Assembly: GCA_022184915.1 (NCBI GenBank)
Contig: JAGTJU010000005.1
Span: forward strand, 496,001 to 560,000
Origin: Myxococcales bacterium
GTDB lineage: Bacteria > Myxococcota_A > Polyangia > Fen-1088
DNA: 64,000 bases
Direction: 5' to 3'
The position numbers and the translations under genes are program-made. This document shows, piece after piece, positions 46,020-55,249 of this stretch; the stretch's first letter is position 1; every line of letters begins with the position of its first letter. Under the pieces are notes generated by a model. That model was not told where the DNA came from and ran no database searches. It saw only the letters and a program-made list of their open reading frames with translations.

Positions 46020-48014
46020 GTGTCGCGCATAGCCCCCGACGACCGCCCCCCCGAAGACGCCGCGTCCGCCCGGCTCCTCGAGCGCATCGCCCAGCTGGAA
46101 GCGCAGCTTCATGCGGCCCACCAGGCCCGCGAAGAGGCGACGGAGGCCGAGGAGCTGCTCAAGGGTCTCTTCGCGGCGGTCCCCGCCTTCATCATCCGCT
46201 ACGACGCGGACTACAGGCTGAAGGCCATCAGCCGCATGCAGCCGGGGTTCGACCGGGCGCAGGTGCTGGGCACAAACTTCTTCGACTACATGCCCCCCGA
46301 ACACCATTCCGTGGCACGCGAAGCCGTGGAACGCTGCCTGGCCACGGGCGAGCCCCAGCGCTACCAGGTCTCGGGGATGGGCCCGCACGGCCAGCCGGCG
46401 GACTACGAGAGCTACGTGGCCCCCGTCAAAGACGCAGACGGAAGCACCGGCTTCGTTTTGGTGGCCATCGACGTGACCTCCCAGAACGCTCAGGCCCTGG
46501 CGCTTCGCAAGAGCGAGTCGATGTTGGATCTGGCGCTCGAGGCGGCGGGGGTTGCCCTGTGGGCAGTCGAGCTGCGCTCGCAGAGGGTTACCTGGAACGA
46601 CCACGCTTTCCAGCTTTTTGGCCACCCCGAGGCGTTGCTGCCCGGGGACTACGCGCGGCTATTGGTGCATCCGGACGACCAAGCGAGCGTGCTTGCCGAC
46701 ATGCAGCGCCCCCTGCTTCCCGGGCGCTTCGCGGGGCCCCCTCACCGCATCATCCGCCCCGATGGTGAGCTGCGCTGGGTCTCCACGATCCGCGACGTGC
46801 TCTGCGACGAGCGCGGGCAGCCGACGCACATCATCGGCGGCACCATGGACGTGACCCAACAACACGAGCGTGAGATGCGGGCCCGGGGGGCGCAGCGCAT
46901 GGAGGCCATGGGGCAGCTCACGGCGGGGATCGCCCACAACTTCAACAACATGCTCGCAGCGATCGTCCCCGCGCTCGATCTCATGCGTCCCGTGATCCCG
47001 AGCGACCTCGATGGCATCGCGGCGGGTGCGCAGAAGGCCGCAGCGCGGGCCACGGAGATGGTGCGACAGTTGATGACCTTCGCGGGCAAACGCAACGAAA
47101 CGCCCCGAGCCGTTTCGGTGGCCTTGGTCGTGAGCCGGTCCCTCGAGATCTGTCGCAACGCCTTCGAGCGCCACGTTTCCCTATCGGTAGAGGTGCTGGA
47201 CGACGTCGACGTCTTCGTGGCAGCCGCCGACCTCGAGCAAGCGGTGGTGAACCTGCTCATCAACGCGCGAGATGCGGTATTGGCCTCCTCCAGGATCGAC
47301 AAGCGCGTTTTGGTTCGCGTGCGCCGGGTCGAGGCAACTCCCACGCCAGACGAGCCCCCTTCCGTGAGCCTATATGCCTGCATCGAGGTCGAGGACAACG
47401 GCGTGGGCATGACCCCCGAGGTGCAAGCCCACATCTTCGAGCCCTTCTTCACCACGAAGGACGTGGGCCGCGGCACAGGGCTCGGGCTGGCATTGGCCCA
47501 TGCGGTGGTGAAGCAAGCGGGCGGATGTACCGGGTGCCGATCGGCGCCTGGGGAGGGCACGCAGCTCAGCTTCTACTTGCCAGCCGTCGAGGCTACCTTG
47601 CACGACGGAGAGCGCATGGACCGTGGCGATTCCGCCGTTTCCCTCGGCATCCGTGACGTCTTGGTGGTGGACGACGAGGACGACGTGGCGGCGGCGACCG
47701 CGGCCCTGTTGCAGCGACACGGCCTGCGCGTATGGCGTGCTTCGACGCTCGCGCAAGCGCTGGACCTCGCGCGTGAGCTGCCCTCGATCGAGCTCGTGCT
47801 CCTCGACCGCTCGATGCCGGGAGGGCCTGCGGATCTCATTCTTCCCGACCTTCGCAAACACCTGCCCAGGGCGCGGGTGCTGTTCTTCACGGGGCAAGAC
47901 CTCGACGCCGACCAGGCCGCTTTGGTGGACGGGGTGGTGTTCAAGCCGGTCAACGACCAGGCACTGCTGGCCCAGCTCTTCCCGCAAGGCAGCACGGTCA
48001 AAACGCCTGTGTGA
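46020..48014 (+). CDS. Hybrid sensor histidine kinase with PAS domains and receiver
   Basis: A 664-residue soluble sensor. The N-terminal helix (about 15-45) has coiled-coil character. Two PAS domains follow (about 50-160, with FAAVPAFIIRYDADYRLK, and about 170-290, with HPDDQASVLADM). HisKA: His306 in GIAHNFNN. ATPase: NLLINARDAV, VEDNGVGM and GRGTGLGLALA. The C-terminal receiver has DDED, the phospho-acceptor Asp596 in LLDRSMPGG, and a conserved Lys in FKPV. No membrane segment is present. GTG 46020 is chosen since earlier frame overlaps vgrG; the start is uncertain by a few codons. Confidence 0.88.
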   Translation: MSRIAPDDRPPEDAASARLLERIAQLEAQLHAAHQAREEATEAEELLKGLFAAVPAFIIRYDADYRLKAISRMQPGFDRAQVLGTNFFDYMPPEHHSVAREAVERCLATGEPQRYQVSGMGPHGQPADYESYVAPVKDADGSTGFVLVAIDVTSQNAQALALRKSESMLDLALEAAGVALWAVELRSQRVTWNDHAFQLFGHPEALLPGDYARLLVHPDDQASVLADMQRPLLPGRFAGPPHRIIRPDGELRWVSTIRDVLCDERGQPTHIIGGTMDVTQQHEREMRARGAQRMEAMGQLTAGIAHNFNNMLAAIVPALDLMRPVIPSDLDGIAAGAQKAAARATEMVRQLMTFAGKRNETPRAVSVALVVSRSLEICRNAFERHVSLSVEVLDDVDVFVAAADLEQAVVNLLINARDAVLASSRIDKRVLVRVRRVEATPTPDEPPSVSLYACIEVEDNGVGMTPEVQAHIFEPFFTTKDVGRGTGLGLALAHAVVKQAGGCTGCRSAPGEGTQLSFYLPAVEATLHDGERMDRGDSAVSLGIRDVLVVDDEDDVAAATAALLQRHGLRVWRASTLAQALDLARELPSIELVLLDRSMPGGPADLILPDLRKHLPRARVLFFTGQDLDADQAALVDGVVFKPVNDQALLAQLFPQGSTVKTPV

Positions 48015-49817
48015 AGCCCGCAGAAAACCGGCCCGGAAGGCCGGCCGTGGGGCCCTGGGTGGCGAACGCCCAGTCCGCACGAATCACGGTGGGCTGCAGC
48101 TGCGGAATCAAGAGCCGCAGGCCAGCGCCCACGTCGTGATGAAGCACGAGATCGGAGAAGCGGGCCGCCACGTGACCGAAGTCCCAAAAGGCCGCGACGC
48201 CAAGGCGCATGAAGGACACCCGCATGCCCCGCGTGCGCACCTCGAGGTTCCCCACCGCCAGAGCCTGCCCCAGGAACGCCCCGATCGGATACCCCCGCAA
48301 ACCACTGTCCCCTCCCAGGGCCACATTGCGTACGGCACGGTTTTCGATCAAGCGATCGGCACGCAACCTCAGCACCACACGACCCGCCTCGAAAAGCAGC
48401 GGCGTGGCGAGCAAAAGTCCGCCCCTGACTTGATTGTCGACCCAACTGTCGGCAAGGCGCCGCGTGGAGCCCTCGAGCTCCGCACTCCACAAGCCGTTCT
48501 TGCCAAGTCGGGACACGAACTTCACGCTACCGGTCAGCCGCCAGAAAGACCTGTCGGCCCCGAGTGCCGGCAGGGCGCGCGCGGCAGACAGCGCGAGCTC
48601 GGGCCCAAGCCGAACGTCCTTCGGGCAGATCGAAGGTGTCGTAGTCGTGGAAGGTGACGTAATTCGGGGGTGAACATCCGGTAAGCCACGAGCGGGGCCG
48701 AGACCCGCTCCGAGCGGGGCAGTACGTCGCGCGCGAAGGCCGCACGCAAGGCAGGCGCCTCCACGAAGAGCGCGTCGAAGACCTCCGGACGGCGCAAGTC
48801 GAAGTCGTAGCCCAGGCTCACCTGTTTGATGACGTGCGTGCCGGATTGGCGGGTGATTCGCGTGTCGACGCTGAGGGTGCGATACCGGTAGCGCCAAGGC
48901 ACCGCTTCGACGGCCGTCGTGTTGGGGTCATCGTAGGCGCGTAGCCCCGCGCCCAAAAAACTGCGCTCGGTGGCCTCGTACTGATCCAAGCTGAAAACGG
49001 CTCCCCACCGGCGGCTGAACGCCCACAGCGGGTGTTCGAGCTTCGCATAGAGCCTCCGCCCCTCCCAAGTTTGCTCCTCCCGTCCCACGTAGGCGCGCGC
49101 CAGCGCCAAAAGCTGCCACCGCGAGCCCGCGATGTTGCTGTCGAAGTAGGTGGGGCCCAGGGCATAACGGCCCAACGTGATCTCGAGGTCGCCGGCCACA
49201 CGCTTGCGGCGGCCGAGAAAGTTGTTCTCGGCCGGCTCGATGTGCAGCAGCGAAAGCACGTTGCCCTGAAACTCGAAGTTTGTGTTCAGCCGCAAGCTGA
49301 AGATGTCGCGGGTGACCACCAACACGAACACCTCGCCGGGCGTGGGCGCCTTGACGGGCGCCACGACGACGAACGCGGAGAAGAGCGGTTCGGTGAGCCG
49401 GCGCCTGGTTTCCTGCGCCACCACGGGATCCCAGAGGTCACCCGGCTGCAGCAACACTTCGCGCGCAATGATGTGCTCGCGCGTGGTCATATGAAAAAAG
49501 TTGAGCCAACCGAGCACCCGGCCGTCTTCTTCCCGGGAGAATACGTCGAAGTTTTTCACCAGCACGCCGGCAACGCGCTTACCTTCCGGGTGCAGCTCGA
49601 TCTCGAGTCCTCGCTCTTCGAGCACGCGAAGCAGCGCGTTTTCCTGGTACGACCCCAAAGACCCCAGCACCTGCTGCCGGCGCGGCGCGGGTGCGGTGCC
49701 CCACGGGGAAGCCTGGGGCAGCTGCGGCGAAGCGCTCGCCGCTTGCCCGTCGGTCGCAGCCCGTGCGGAGGCGACCGCGCAAAGCGTGACGAGACAACAG
49801 GCCAGCAACGACCGCAT
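47998..49817 (-). pseudogene. Omp85-superfamily (BamA/TamA-like) protein, frameshifted twice
   Basis: An outer-membrane assembly-like protein (intact length near 605 residues). Signal peptide from ATG 49817 (SLLACCLVTLCAVASARAA), POTRA-like region (FDVFSREEDGRVLGWLNFF), then a barrel ending in FTQAF. Reading is interrupted twice within 55 bp. At a run of five Cs (48666-48670) one extra base breaks FTPNY. At 48618-48619 an extra base is needed after LPE, after which VRLGPELAL continues to the stop at 47998. Restoring both bases gives an uninterrupted protein. Because both faults are in simple runs, a sequencing error is as likely as a real mutation. It overlaps the 3' end of the convergent histidine kinase gene by 17 bases. 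Confidence 0.75.
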
Positions 49818-49955
49818 GGGCAAGCCGTGCAAGACTACCCGCAAAGGGCCACGCCCGGAACCTTCCGTGCGTTTGTCCTGGTCCGCAGGGTGGAGAGCCC
49901 CCACCCGTAGACCTCTCGTTCCCGGCTTGTCCCCCCCAGGCGGAGGCCGCTGGCA

Positions 49956-51485
49956 CTACCCGCGGGTCAATACGGGCAGCGGTTTGCTGGCGTTCTCCAT
50001 GACCTGGGGAACGTAAGCCTTTTTGTAGTCGCCGGAGACGAAGTCGAGACCGTATCCGGTGCGGCCGTTGTTGGGAATGTTCTGCCAGTCGGAAGCAGGA
50101 AGCCCGTACGACTGAAGAATCGTGGCCAGGAACTGGTTGTGCGTGAGGCCTGTTTGCCCCTTGGCCTGCCCAAACATGGACAGGCGGGCAGAGGGCGCCA
50201 TGTTGCGGTAGTCGATGTACAGGCCCGTTTGGAAGGCTCCCGCGCCTCCGCCTGCCGTGATCGTGGGGCGGCTGCGAGAATCGTGAGTCTCTTCTCCGGA
50301 CTCGTTGGTCCAAACCACGAAGCTGTTGTCCAGGATCGTTTGGCCCGGCTGCTCCTCGACGCCGAGCTTCGCGATGAGATCCACGAACACCTCGGAGAAG
50401 AGGTTGCGATTGGCTTCCACGAGCAGCCCCTGCCCCGAGGTGTCCCACAAGTGAGCGACACCCTGGTGCCAATTGCTGCTGTTCGAGGCAAACTGGCTCT
50501 CATCGATCCCCATCACGGCGATTCGACTCGTGCCGCAAATGAACGCCGCAGCGATGACGTCATTCAAGGCCTGATAGCGCGCGCGACCGGTGACCGCGCC
50601 GGGGGCCTTCTGATCTTTGCACGCCGCCGACCGCACCACGGGACCGCCTCCCACGCGGAGTTCGAGCTCCGCGAGCCGCTGCATGTGATCATCGAGCCTC
50701 TGGCGGTCCTCCGCCGACAAACGTCGGTTGGATTCTCTGAGGCGCTTGTAGTTCTCCCGCACGCGGTCGACGATGGGAGCTCGCGCCGCGGGGGGCGGCG
50801 CCCCCATCCCCCCCCCAGCGGGGTCGAAGATCTTCGTAAACAGGTCTTTGGGCTCTCCCGTTCCCGAAATGGGCTGAATGGTGCCCGACCGGTTCGCGGG
50901 GTTCGAAAAGTTGAACGACAGCTGGTTGATCGCGCCCGTGATCATGGCCCGCTCCCGAATCCCGGAGAGATTCGGATAGAACTTATCGGAGAAAGCCAGG
51001 AGCTGGTCGATGGTGGGCGTGGATTTGCCCTGCAAGGCCTTCCCGTCGCCACCGTTGCCGTCGTTGCGGGCGTAGTTGCCGAGGTGACCGCCCGTGTTGT
51101 GCGCGATGTACCAGGGAACGTCGAGCCCTCGGATCACGTTGAGCTTCTGAACCAACGCGGGGGTCAACTTGTTCGTGGGTCCCCGCAGAATTCCGGATAG
51201 AGCGGTGCTTCCGCCCTCGGTCTGTGACTTCAAGCTTCCCCACCGGATCTGGTGCCCCGGGTAAAGCTGCAGAGACTTGTCGAGCCACGCCTCGGGCGGG
51301 TACATCGTGGCTTCTCGCACGCCCCCGTGGTTCGACGCCAGCGACACCAGACGAGGCTGGCGCGCGATCACGGGAGTGGCCGCGTAGGCGCGGACCGGAA
51401 CCAGCGAAGGAAGGAAGGGAAGCGCCAACGTGAATCCCCCGGCACCCCGTAGCACCTGACGACGGCTAACGACAACTGGCTTCAT
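49956..51485 (-). CDS. DUF1552 domain protein
   Basis: A 509-residue exported protein with a twin-arginine signal (SRRQVLRGAGGFTLALPFLPSL). The DUF1552 body contains RLVSLASNHGGV, RGLDVPWYIAHNTGGH, TIDQLLAF and ASNSSNWHQGVAHLWDT. DUF1552 proteins are abundant in Planctomycetes and Myxococcota beside DUF1592 proteins, and the function is unknown. ATG 51485 with GGAGA upstream is preferred to 51515. It follows the DUF1592 gene with an 81-bp gap, consistent with an operon. Confidence 0.88.
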   Translation of the reverse strand: MKPVVVSRRQVLRGAGGFTLALPFLPSLVPVRAYAATPVIARQPRLVSLASNHGGVREATMYPPEAWLDKSLQLYPGHQIRWGSLKSQTEGGSTALSGILRGPTNKLTPALVQKLNVIRGLDVPWYIAHNTGGHLGNYARNDGNGGDGKALQGKSTPTIDQLLAFSDKFYPNLSGIRERAMITGAINQLSFNFSNPANRSGTIQPISGTGEPKDLFTKIFDPAGGGMGAPPPAARAPIVDRVRENYKRLRESNRRLSAEDRQRLDDHMQRLAELELRVGGGPVVRSAACKDQKAPGAVTGRARYQALNDVIAAAFICGTSRIAVMGIDESQFASNSSNWHQGVAHLWDTSGQGLLVEANRNLFSEVFVDLIAKLGVEEQPGQTILDNSFVVWTNESGEETHDSRSRPTITAGGGAGAFQTGLYIDYRNMAPSARLSMFGQAKGQTGLTHNQFLATILQSYGLPASDWQNIPNNGRTGYGLDFVSGDYKKAYVPQVMENASKPLPVLTRG

Positions 51486-51566
51486 GAAAGTCTCCGGTGG
51501 GTGATTCATCGTCACCCGGTTGTGTGTCAGTCTGTGGGCGTAGCTCGGACCGAGCAGTCTTTGCTT

Positions 51567-53447
51567 TCAAAGGTCGATACGGCGCGACTTGAAGGCGTCC
51601 GAGAGCACCATCGATCGGATCATGCTCTTCAGACTCCCGCCTCCGGCCAGCTGCGAACGGAGGCGCTCCAGCACGCAGCCATCGCTCTCGACGTCATCCC
51701 ACCGCGCAAACGTGTGCCTGAAGTAGCTTCGGGCAAGGCAGGCTTCCACCTTCCCGCTCTCGGCGATCCGGTTCATCAGGTCACCCGGCCCTTCCACCTC
51801 GCGGTCGTCATCGATGAATACCCGCGGAACGCTGCGCGTGATGACGGGCTTTCGCAGGCGCTCCTTCCCCGCATCGTCAAAGAGGACTTCCTGAGTGCGC
51901 TGGCGCCCCAGAGAGTCGAAGTTCTCTGTCGCAAAGCCGAGCCCATTGATCAGGTTTCTGTGGCACGAGGCGCAGGTCGTTCCCTGCTGCTCCGTGATGG
52001 CTTCGACGGCTTCTCGCGTGGTGCTGCTCGAGGTGTCGACGGGGGTGTTCCCGGCGTTCTCGGGCGCGGGCGGAATGGTATCGCAAAGCACACTCTGGCG
52101 GATGAATACGCCCTTCATGATGGGCCTCGTCGTCGTGATGCCCGTCGAGAGGAATGCGGCCCGGGTCAGAAAGCCAGGCCGCTCGCCCGCAGCGATGGAG
52201 GGCGGTTGCCCCTCACCGGACCAGGCCTCGACGCCGTAGATCCGCGCCAGCGCTGAGGTCCGCGCGAAGGACAGCTCGCTCGAAAGGAGGTCTTGCACCG
52301 TTCCGTCGACCGTCCAGGTGTAGTGCTGAAAGAGGTCGATCGGCTCTTGGACCATGTCTTGTCGAAGCGCGCCGTTGGGCTCGAGCTCGCCGGCGAACGC
52401 GCGGAAGTCTTTCCGATCCATCGACTTGTCGAGCGCCGGCAGATCTTCCACCTTCAGAAGGTCCATGAAGAACTCGCGAGACGCATTCCGCCCCCGGCTG
52501 TCCGCCATGAGTCTGTCCACCTGTGCTTCGTAGCCTTCGGCGGTGCTCAGGCTGCCGTCCTGTGCGGCGTCCCATAGCTCGGCGTCCGGCATCGACTGGG
52601 TGAGCTGATAGGAAAGGCGAGCGGCCAGTTCATGAGCAGAGAGTCGGTAGACGCCCGGCTTGCCTCCAGCCTCGTTCTCCCCGTGCTCGACCATGTACAG
52701 GAACTGAGGCGCCGAGAGGACCGTTGCGATCACATCCGCCAGGGCAAGGCGATCGACGCCGCCGCTCGTGCCATAGATACCCCGGTAGAAGTTCAGGTCT
52801 TCTGGCTCGGCAGGGCGACGCAGCGCCAGAGCCGCAAAACGCTCCAGGAAGGCGTCCACGCAGGCGGTGTCATTCGCGGCGTTGCTGTCCGTGGCACACG
52901 CGCCCACCAGTTTGGACAATCGCTCGCCCTGGACCAGCTCAGCTCCCGCCTTGACCGCAACGTCGTAGCTCACGTCTACATGAGCCTGTTGCAAGTCTTG
53001 GTCGAGCTGCCTGTAGCTGCCATGCAGGTCTTCCGGGACCTTCTCTCGCTCTTCGGCCGGGTATTTGGCGAGCAGATCCGCGAGGCTGTTCCACACCGCC
53101 GCGGCCTCGTTCGCATCGCCGAGCGACCTGTCGATGACATCCCGTAGGCTGTTCTTGTATTGTGTGGCCGTCAGCTTGCGTAGGGCGACCGACGCGGGCG
53201 CCACGGACTGCTGACAAGCAAACGTGGGCTTTTCGCCGATCACGCGGCCCGTCTCGTCCTTGACCGGTACGATCTCGGGAGGGGGAGGCGGCTCTTCGGT
53301 CGTTTGGTCGGGCTCCTCCTCCGGGGGAGGCTCGTCTTCCACGGGGGTGCGGCTGACGTTGCCCACGCAGGCAGACCACAGCAGCGCCCCGATCAGGAAG
53401 GCGAGGAACTGAGGGACACGCACGGATATGACTACCGAAACCTTCAT
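51567..53447 (-). CDS. DUF1592/DUF1588/DUF1585 lipoprotein, full length
   Basis: A 626-residue protein. The lipobox is LWSAC near residue 27, followed by an acidic Glu/Pro linker (EPPPEEEPDQTTEEPPPPPE). The domains are DUF1587 (LRKLTATQYKNSLRDV), DUF1595 (FLERFAALALRRPAEPEDL), DUF1592 (SAHELAARLSYQLTQSMPD), DUF1588 (GTTCASCHRNLINGLGFATENFD, a CxxCH haem-type motif) and DUF1585 at the end. Similar proteins have been described as c-type cytochrome-like envelope proteins, but their role is unproven. The start is ATG 53447; the TTG at 53459 is unlikely. Confidence 0.9.
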   Translation of the reverse strand: MKVSVVISVRVPQFLAFLIGALLWSACVGNVSRTPVEDEPPPEEEPDQTTEEPPPPPEIVPVKDETGRVIGEKPTFACQQSVAPASVALRKLTATQYKNSLRDVIDRSLGDANEAAAVWNSLADLLAKYPAEEREKVPEDLHGSYRQLDQDLQQAHVDVSYDVAVKAGAELVQGERLSKLVGACATDSNAANDTACVDAFLERFAALALRRPAEPEDLNFYRGIYGTSGGVDRLALADVIATVLSAPQFLYMVEHGENEAGGKPGVYRLSAHELAARLSYQLTQSMPDAELWDAAQDGSLSTAEGYEAQVDRLMADSRGRNASREFFMDLLKVEDLPALDKSMDRKDFRAFAGELEPNGALRQDMVQEPIDLFQHYTWTVDGTVQDLLSSELSFARTSALARIYGVEAWSGEGQPPSIAAGERPGFLTRAAFLSTGITTTRPIMKGVFIRQSVLCDTIPPAPENAGNTPVDTSSSTTREAVEAITEQQGTTCASCHRNLINGLGFATENFDSLGRQRTQEVLFDDAGKERLRKPVITRSVPRVFIDDDREVEGPGDLMNRIAESGKVEACLARSYFRHTFARWDDVESDGCVLERLRSQLAGGGSLKSMIRSMVLSDAFKSRRIDL

Positions 53448-53625
53448 GGTAGACCCCAAGTCACGCGCGGGAGGTCACTTAGAACCACCAAAGCTGCTCC
53501 AACGCCGTCTAGAACCGTACAATGCCCCCTCACGGAACTCGCGTCAAGGTTATATCTTATTTAGTGACTATGACTAATCAAGCTAGACCCCGCAGGGGGG
53601 CGGGCCTGCGCCTTCTTTGGCTCCG

Positions 53626-53678
53626 AAAAACGTCGAGGAGCCGGGAGGCGCCCTGTTGGGGGGCCGTCCGGCTCCTCG
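53626..53678 (-). terminator. Strong Rho-independent terminator of the NGL-repeat lipoprotein gene
   Basis: On the minus strand, 24 bp after the stop at 53702, an 11-bp perfect inverted repeat (53668-53678 with 53634-53644) encloses a 23-base loop. After a 3-base gap it is followed by TTTTT (53626-53630). It is the clearest intrinsic terminator in the window. Confidence 0.82.
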
Positions 53679-53701
53679 CGCTCCGCCTCGGGGAGGGGCG
53701 A

Positions 53702-55060
53702 TTAGGTCTTGAGCTTGACGTTGTCGATGCAGGTGCTGCCGGTGGTGGAGATGATTTCCACCTTGAGGAGGTTGTTCCACGACAGGCTGACGGTGGAGGT
53801 GCCCGAGGCGGGCAGGGACACGTCCTTGACGAGGCGGCCAGACTGGCCCTTGACGTAGCCGTAGACGCGGTAGCTGGTGGCGGCAGATTCGTCCCAGAGC
53901 TTCGTGAGGTCGAAGGTGGTGAGAGAGAAGGGCTCGCCCGTGTTCTTGGTGATGGTGATCGTGTCACGTTGGTCGTAGGCGCACAGGCGCTTCGAGCCCT
54001 TGACCGTTTCGATGCTCAGCTTGCCAGGCGAGAAGGCATCGATGATGTTCGCGAACTCGAAGTTGTGCGACGTGGTCCAGATCTCGGAGGGGTTCTCGGT
54101 GACGAGGCCGAGGGTATTGGCCTCGAAGGAGAGCGTGCGCGAGACGTTGTCCTGGGTCACGGCGCCGTTGTAGTTGGAGTTCACGTAGGTGGTCATCGTG
54201 TAGGGCCAGTTGGTCCAGGTTCCACCGCCAAAAGCCGCGCTGTGGAAGTCGCAGGAGGAGTAATCGTAGTGCTCGCCATCACCCACCGGCACTTGCCTGC
54301 AAAGGCGCTCGGCGAGGCCCGTGTACTTGGTGGCCTGGTCCACACGGTAGCCTTCGATGGGCTTGTAGGGGTTGCCAGAGCTGGCGCCCAGGCGGCCGGC
54401 GATGTTGGCCTTGAAGCCCTGGCCCTTGGCGTAATGAGCCACGGGCGGGTTGGACGCAAACACGTTGCCCATGTACACGCCTTCCTGAATGTGCGCGTCG
54501 CTACCCACCTGGTAAGCGAGGGAGAAGCCCACCGAAGGCATGTCCTCGGGGTCGGCGGTGACGAAGATGGGCACGTTTTGGCCGGTGCTGTTGAGGTGTG
54601 CGAGCACGCAGGCGCTGATCTGCTGCTGGCAGCGCGCATCACAAGCGCCGTTCTTCCAGCCGGTGCCCACACCAAGGCCACCGGGGAAGGTGTGCCAGTT
54701 GCCGTTGTTGTCTTGTTTGCTGATCGAGTCGTTGGCGGCCAGCGCGCACTTGGCGATGTACCTGACCGTGAGGCGGCCACCGTTGGTGGTCATGAGGCCG
54801 TTGGTGGTCATGAGACCGTTGGTGGTCATGAGGCCATTGGTGGTGGCGAGGCCGTTGGTGGTCATGAGACCATTGGTGGCCACGAGGCCGTTGATGGCGG
54901 ACAGGCCGTTGATGGCGGACAGACCGTTTTCGCTGAGAACGCCCTGGGAGATGGGATCGTCCTGCAGGAGAGAGTTGTCGTTTTGGCCGGGGGCGGCGCC
55001 GCAGCCCACGGCGCCTCCCAGGAGCAGGAATCCAAGGGTCTTGGCGAATCCGGTGTTCAT
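53702..55060 (-). CDS. Lipoprotein with NGL hexapeptide repeats
   Basis: A 452-residue predicted lipoprotein (lipobox VGC, Cys20). Residues 45-92 are eight tandem hexapeptides of the form NGLxxx: NGLSAI twice, NGLVAT, then NGLMTT, NGLATT and NGLMTT three times. Such NGL leaders occur in a family of myxobacterial surface proteins of unknown role. The rest (about 95-452) is beta-rich with paired Cys, contains SSCDFHSAAFGGGTW and ends in a jelly-roll-like segment (about 340-452). ATG 55060 follows a GGAG-like site. It diverges from the GH31 gene 189 bp away. Confidence 0.8.
   Translation of the reverse strand: MNTGFAKTLGFLLLGGAVGCGAAPGQNDNSLLQDDPISQGVLSENGLSAINGLSAINGLVATNGLMTTNGLATTNGLMTTNGLMTTNGLMTTNGGRLTVRYIAKCALAANDSISKQDNNGNWHTFPGGLGVGTGWKNGACDARCQQQISACVLAHLNSTGQNVPIFVTADPEDMPSVGFSLAYQVGSDAHIQEGVYMGNVFASNPPVAHYAKGQGFKANIAGRLGASSGNPYKPIEGYRVDQATKYTGLAERLCRQVPVGDGEHYDYSSCDFHSAAFGGGTWTNWPYTMTTYVNSNYNGAVTQDNVSRTLSFEANTLGLVTENPSEIWTTSHNFEFANIIDAFSPGKLSIETVKGSKRLCAYDQRDTITITKNTGEPFSLTTFDLTKLWDESAATSYRVYGYVKGQSGRLVKDVSLPASGTSTVSLSWNNLLKVEIISTTGSTCIDNVKLKT
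54785..54928 (-). repeat. Eight tandem 18-bp repeats coding for NGL hexapeptides
   Basis: A 144-bp array of 18-bp units inside the lipoprotein gene. The unit is GTTGGTGGTCATGAGGCC-like on the plus strand, and three units are nearly identical in DNA. This favours slippage or unequal crossover, so copy number may vary between isolates. Confidence 0.88.
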
Positions 55061-55249
55061 CTGAGGTCTCCTTCGGTAGCCCGGCCAGCTCGAGGAGCTC
55101 CGTGGCTTTGCGTAACGCGGTCGCCCGCGTGTTGCCGTTTCGGGAACATTCCCTTGTCCCGGAGAAGAGCAATCGGTGTGCCATGTATAGAACGTAAGCC
55201 AGCTTACTCAATATGGGACAAAAACAGCCCTTGGACCAGGGGACCTGTT

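Noticed and set aside
53522-55249. A long N-terminal extension (576 codons) of the GH31 frame
   Set aside because: It is antisense to the NGL-repeat lipoprotein gene, has a His/Val/Gly-rich composition and no recognisable domain. GTG 55250 with AGGGG gives a proper signal peptide.
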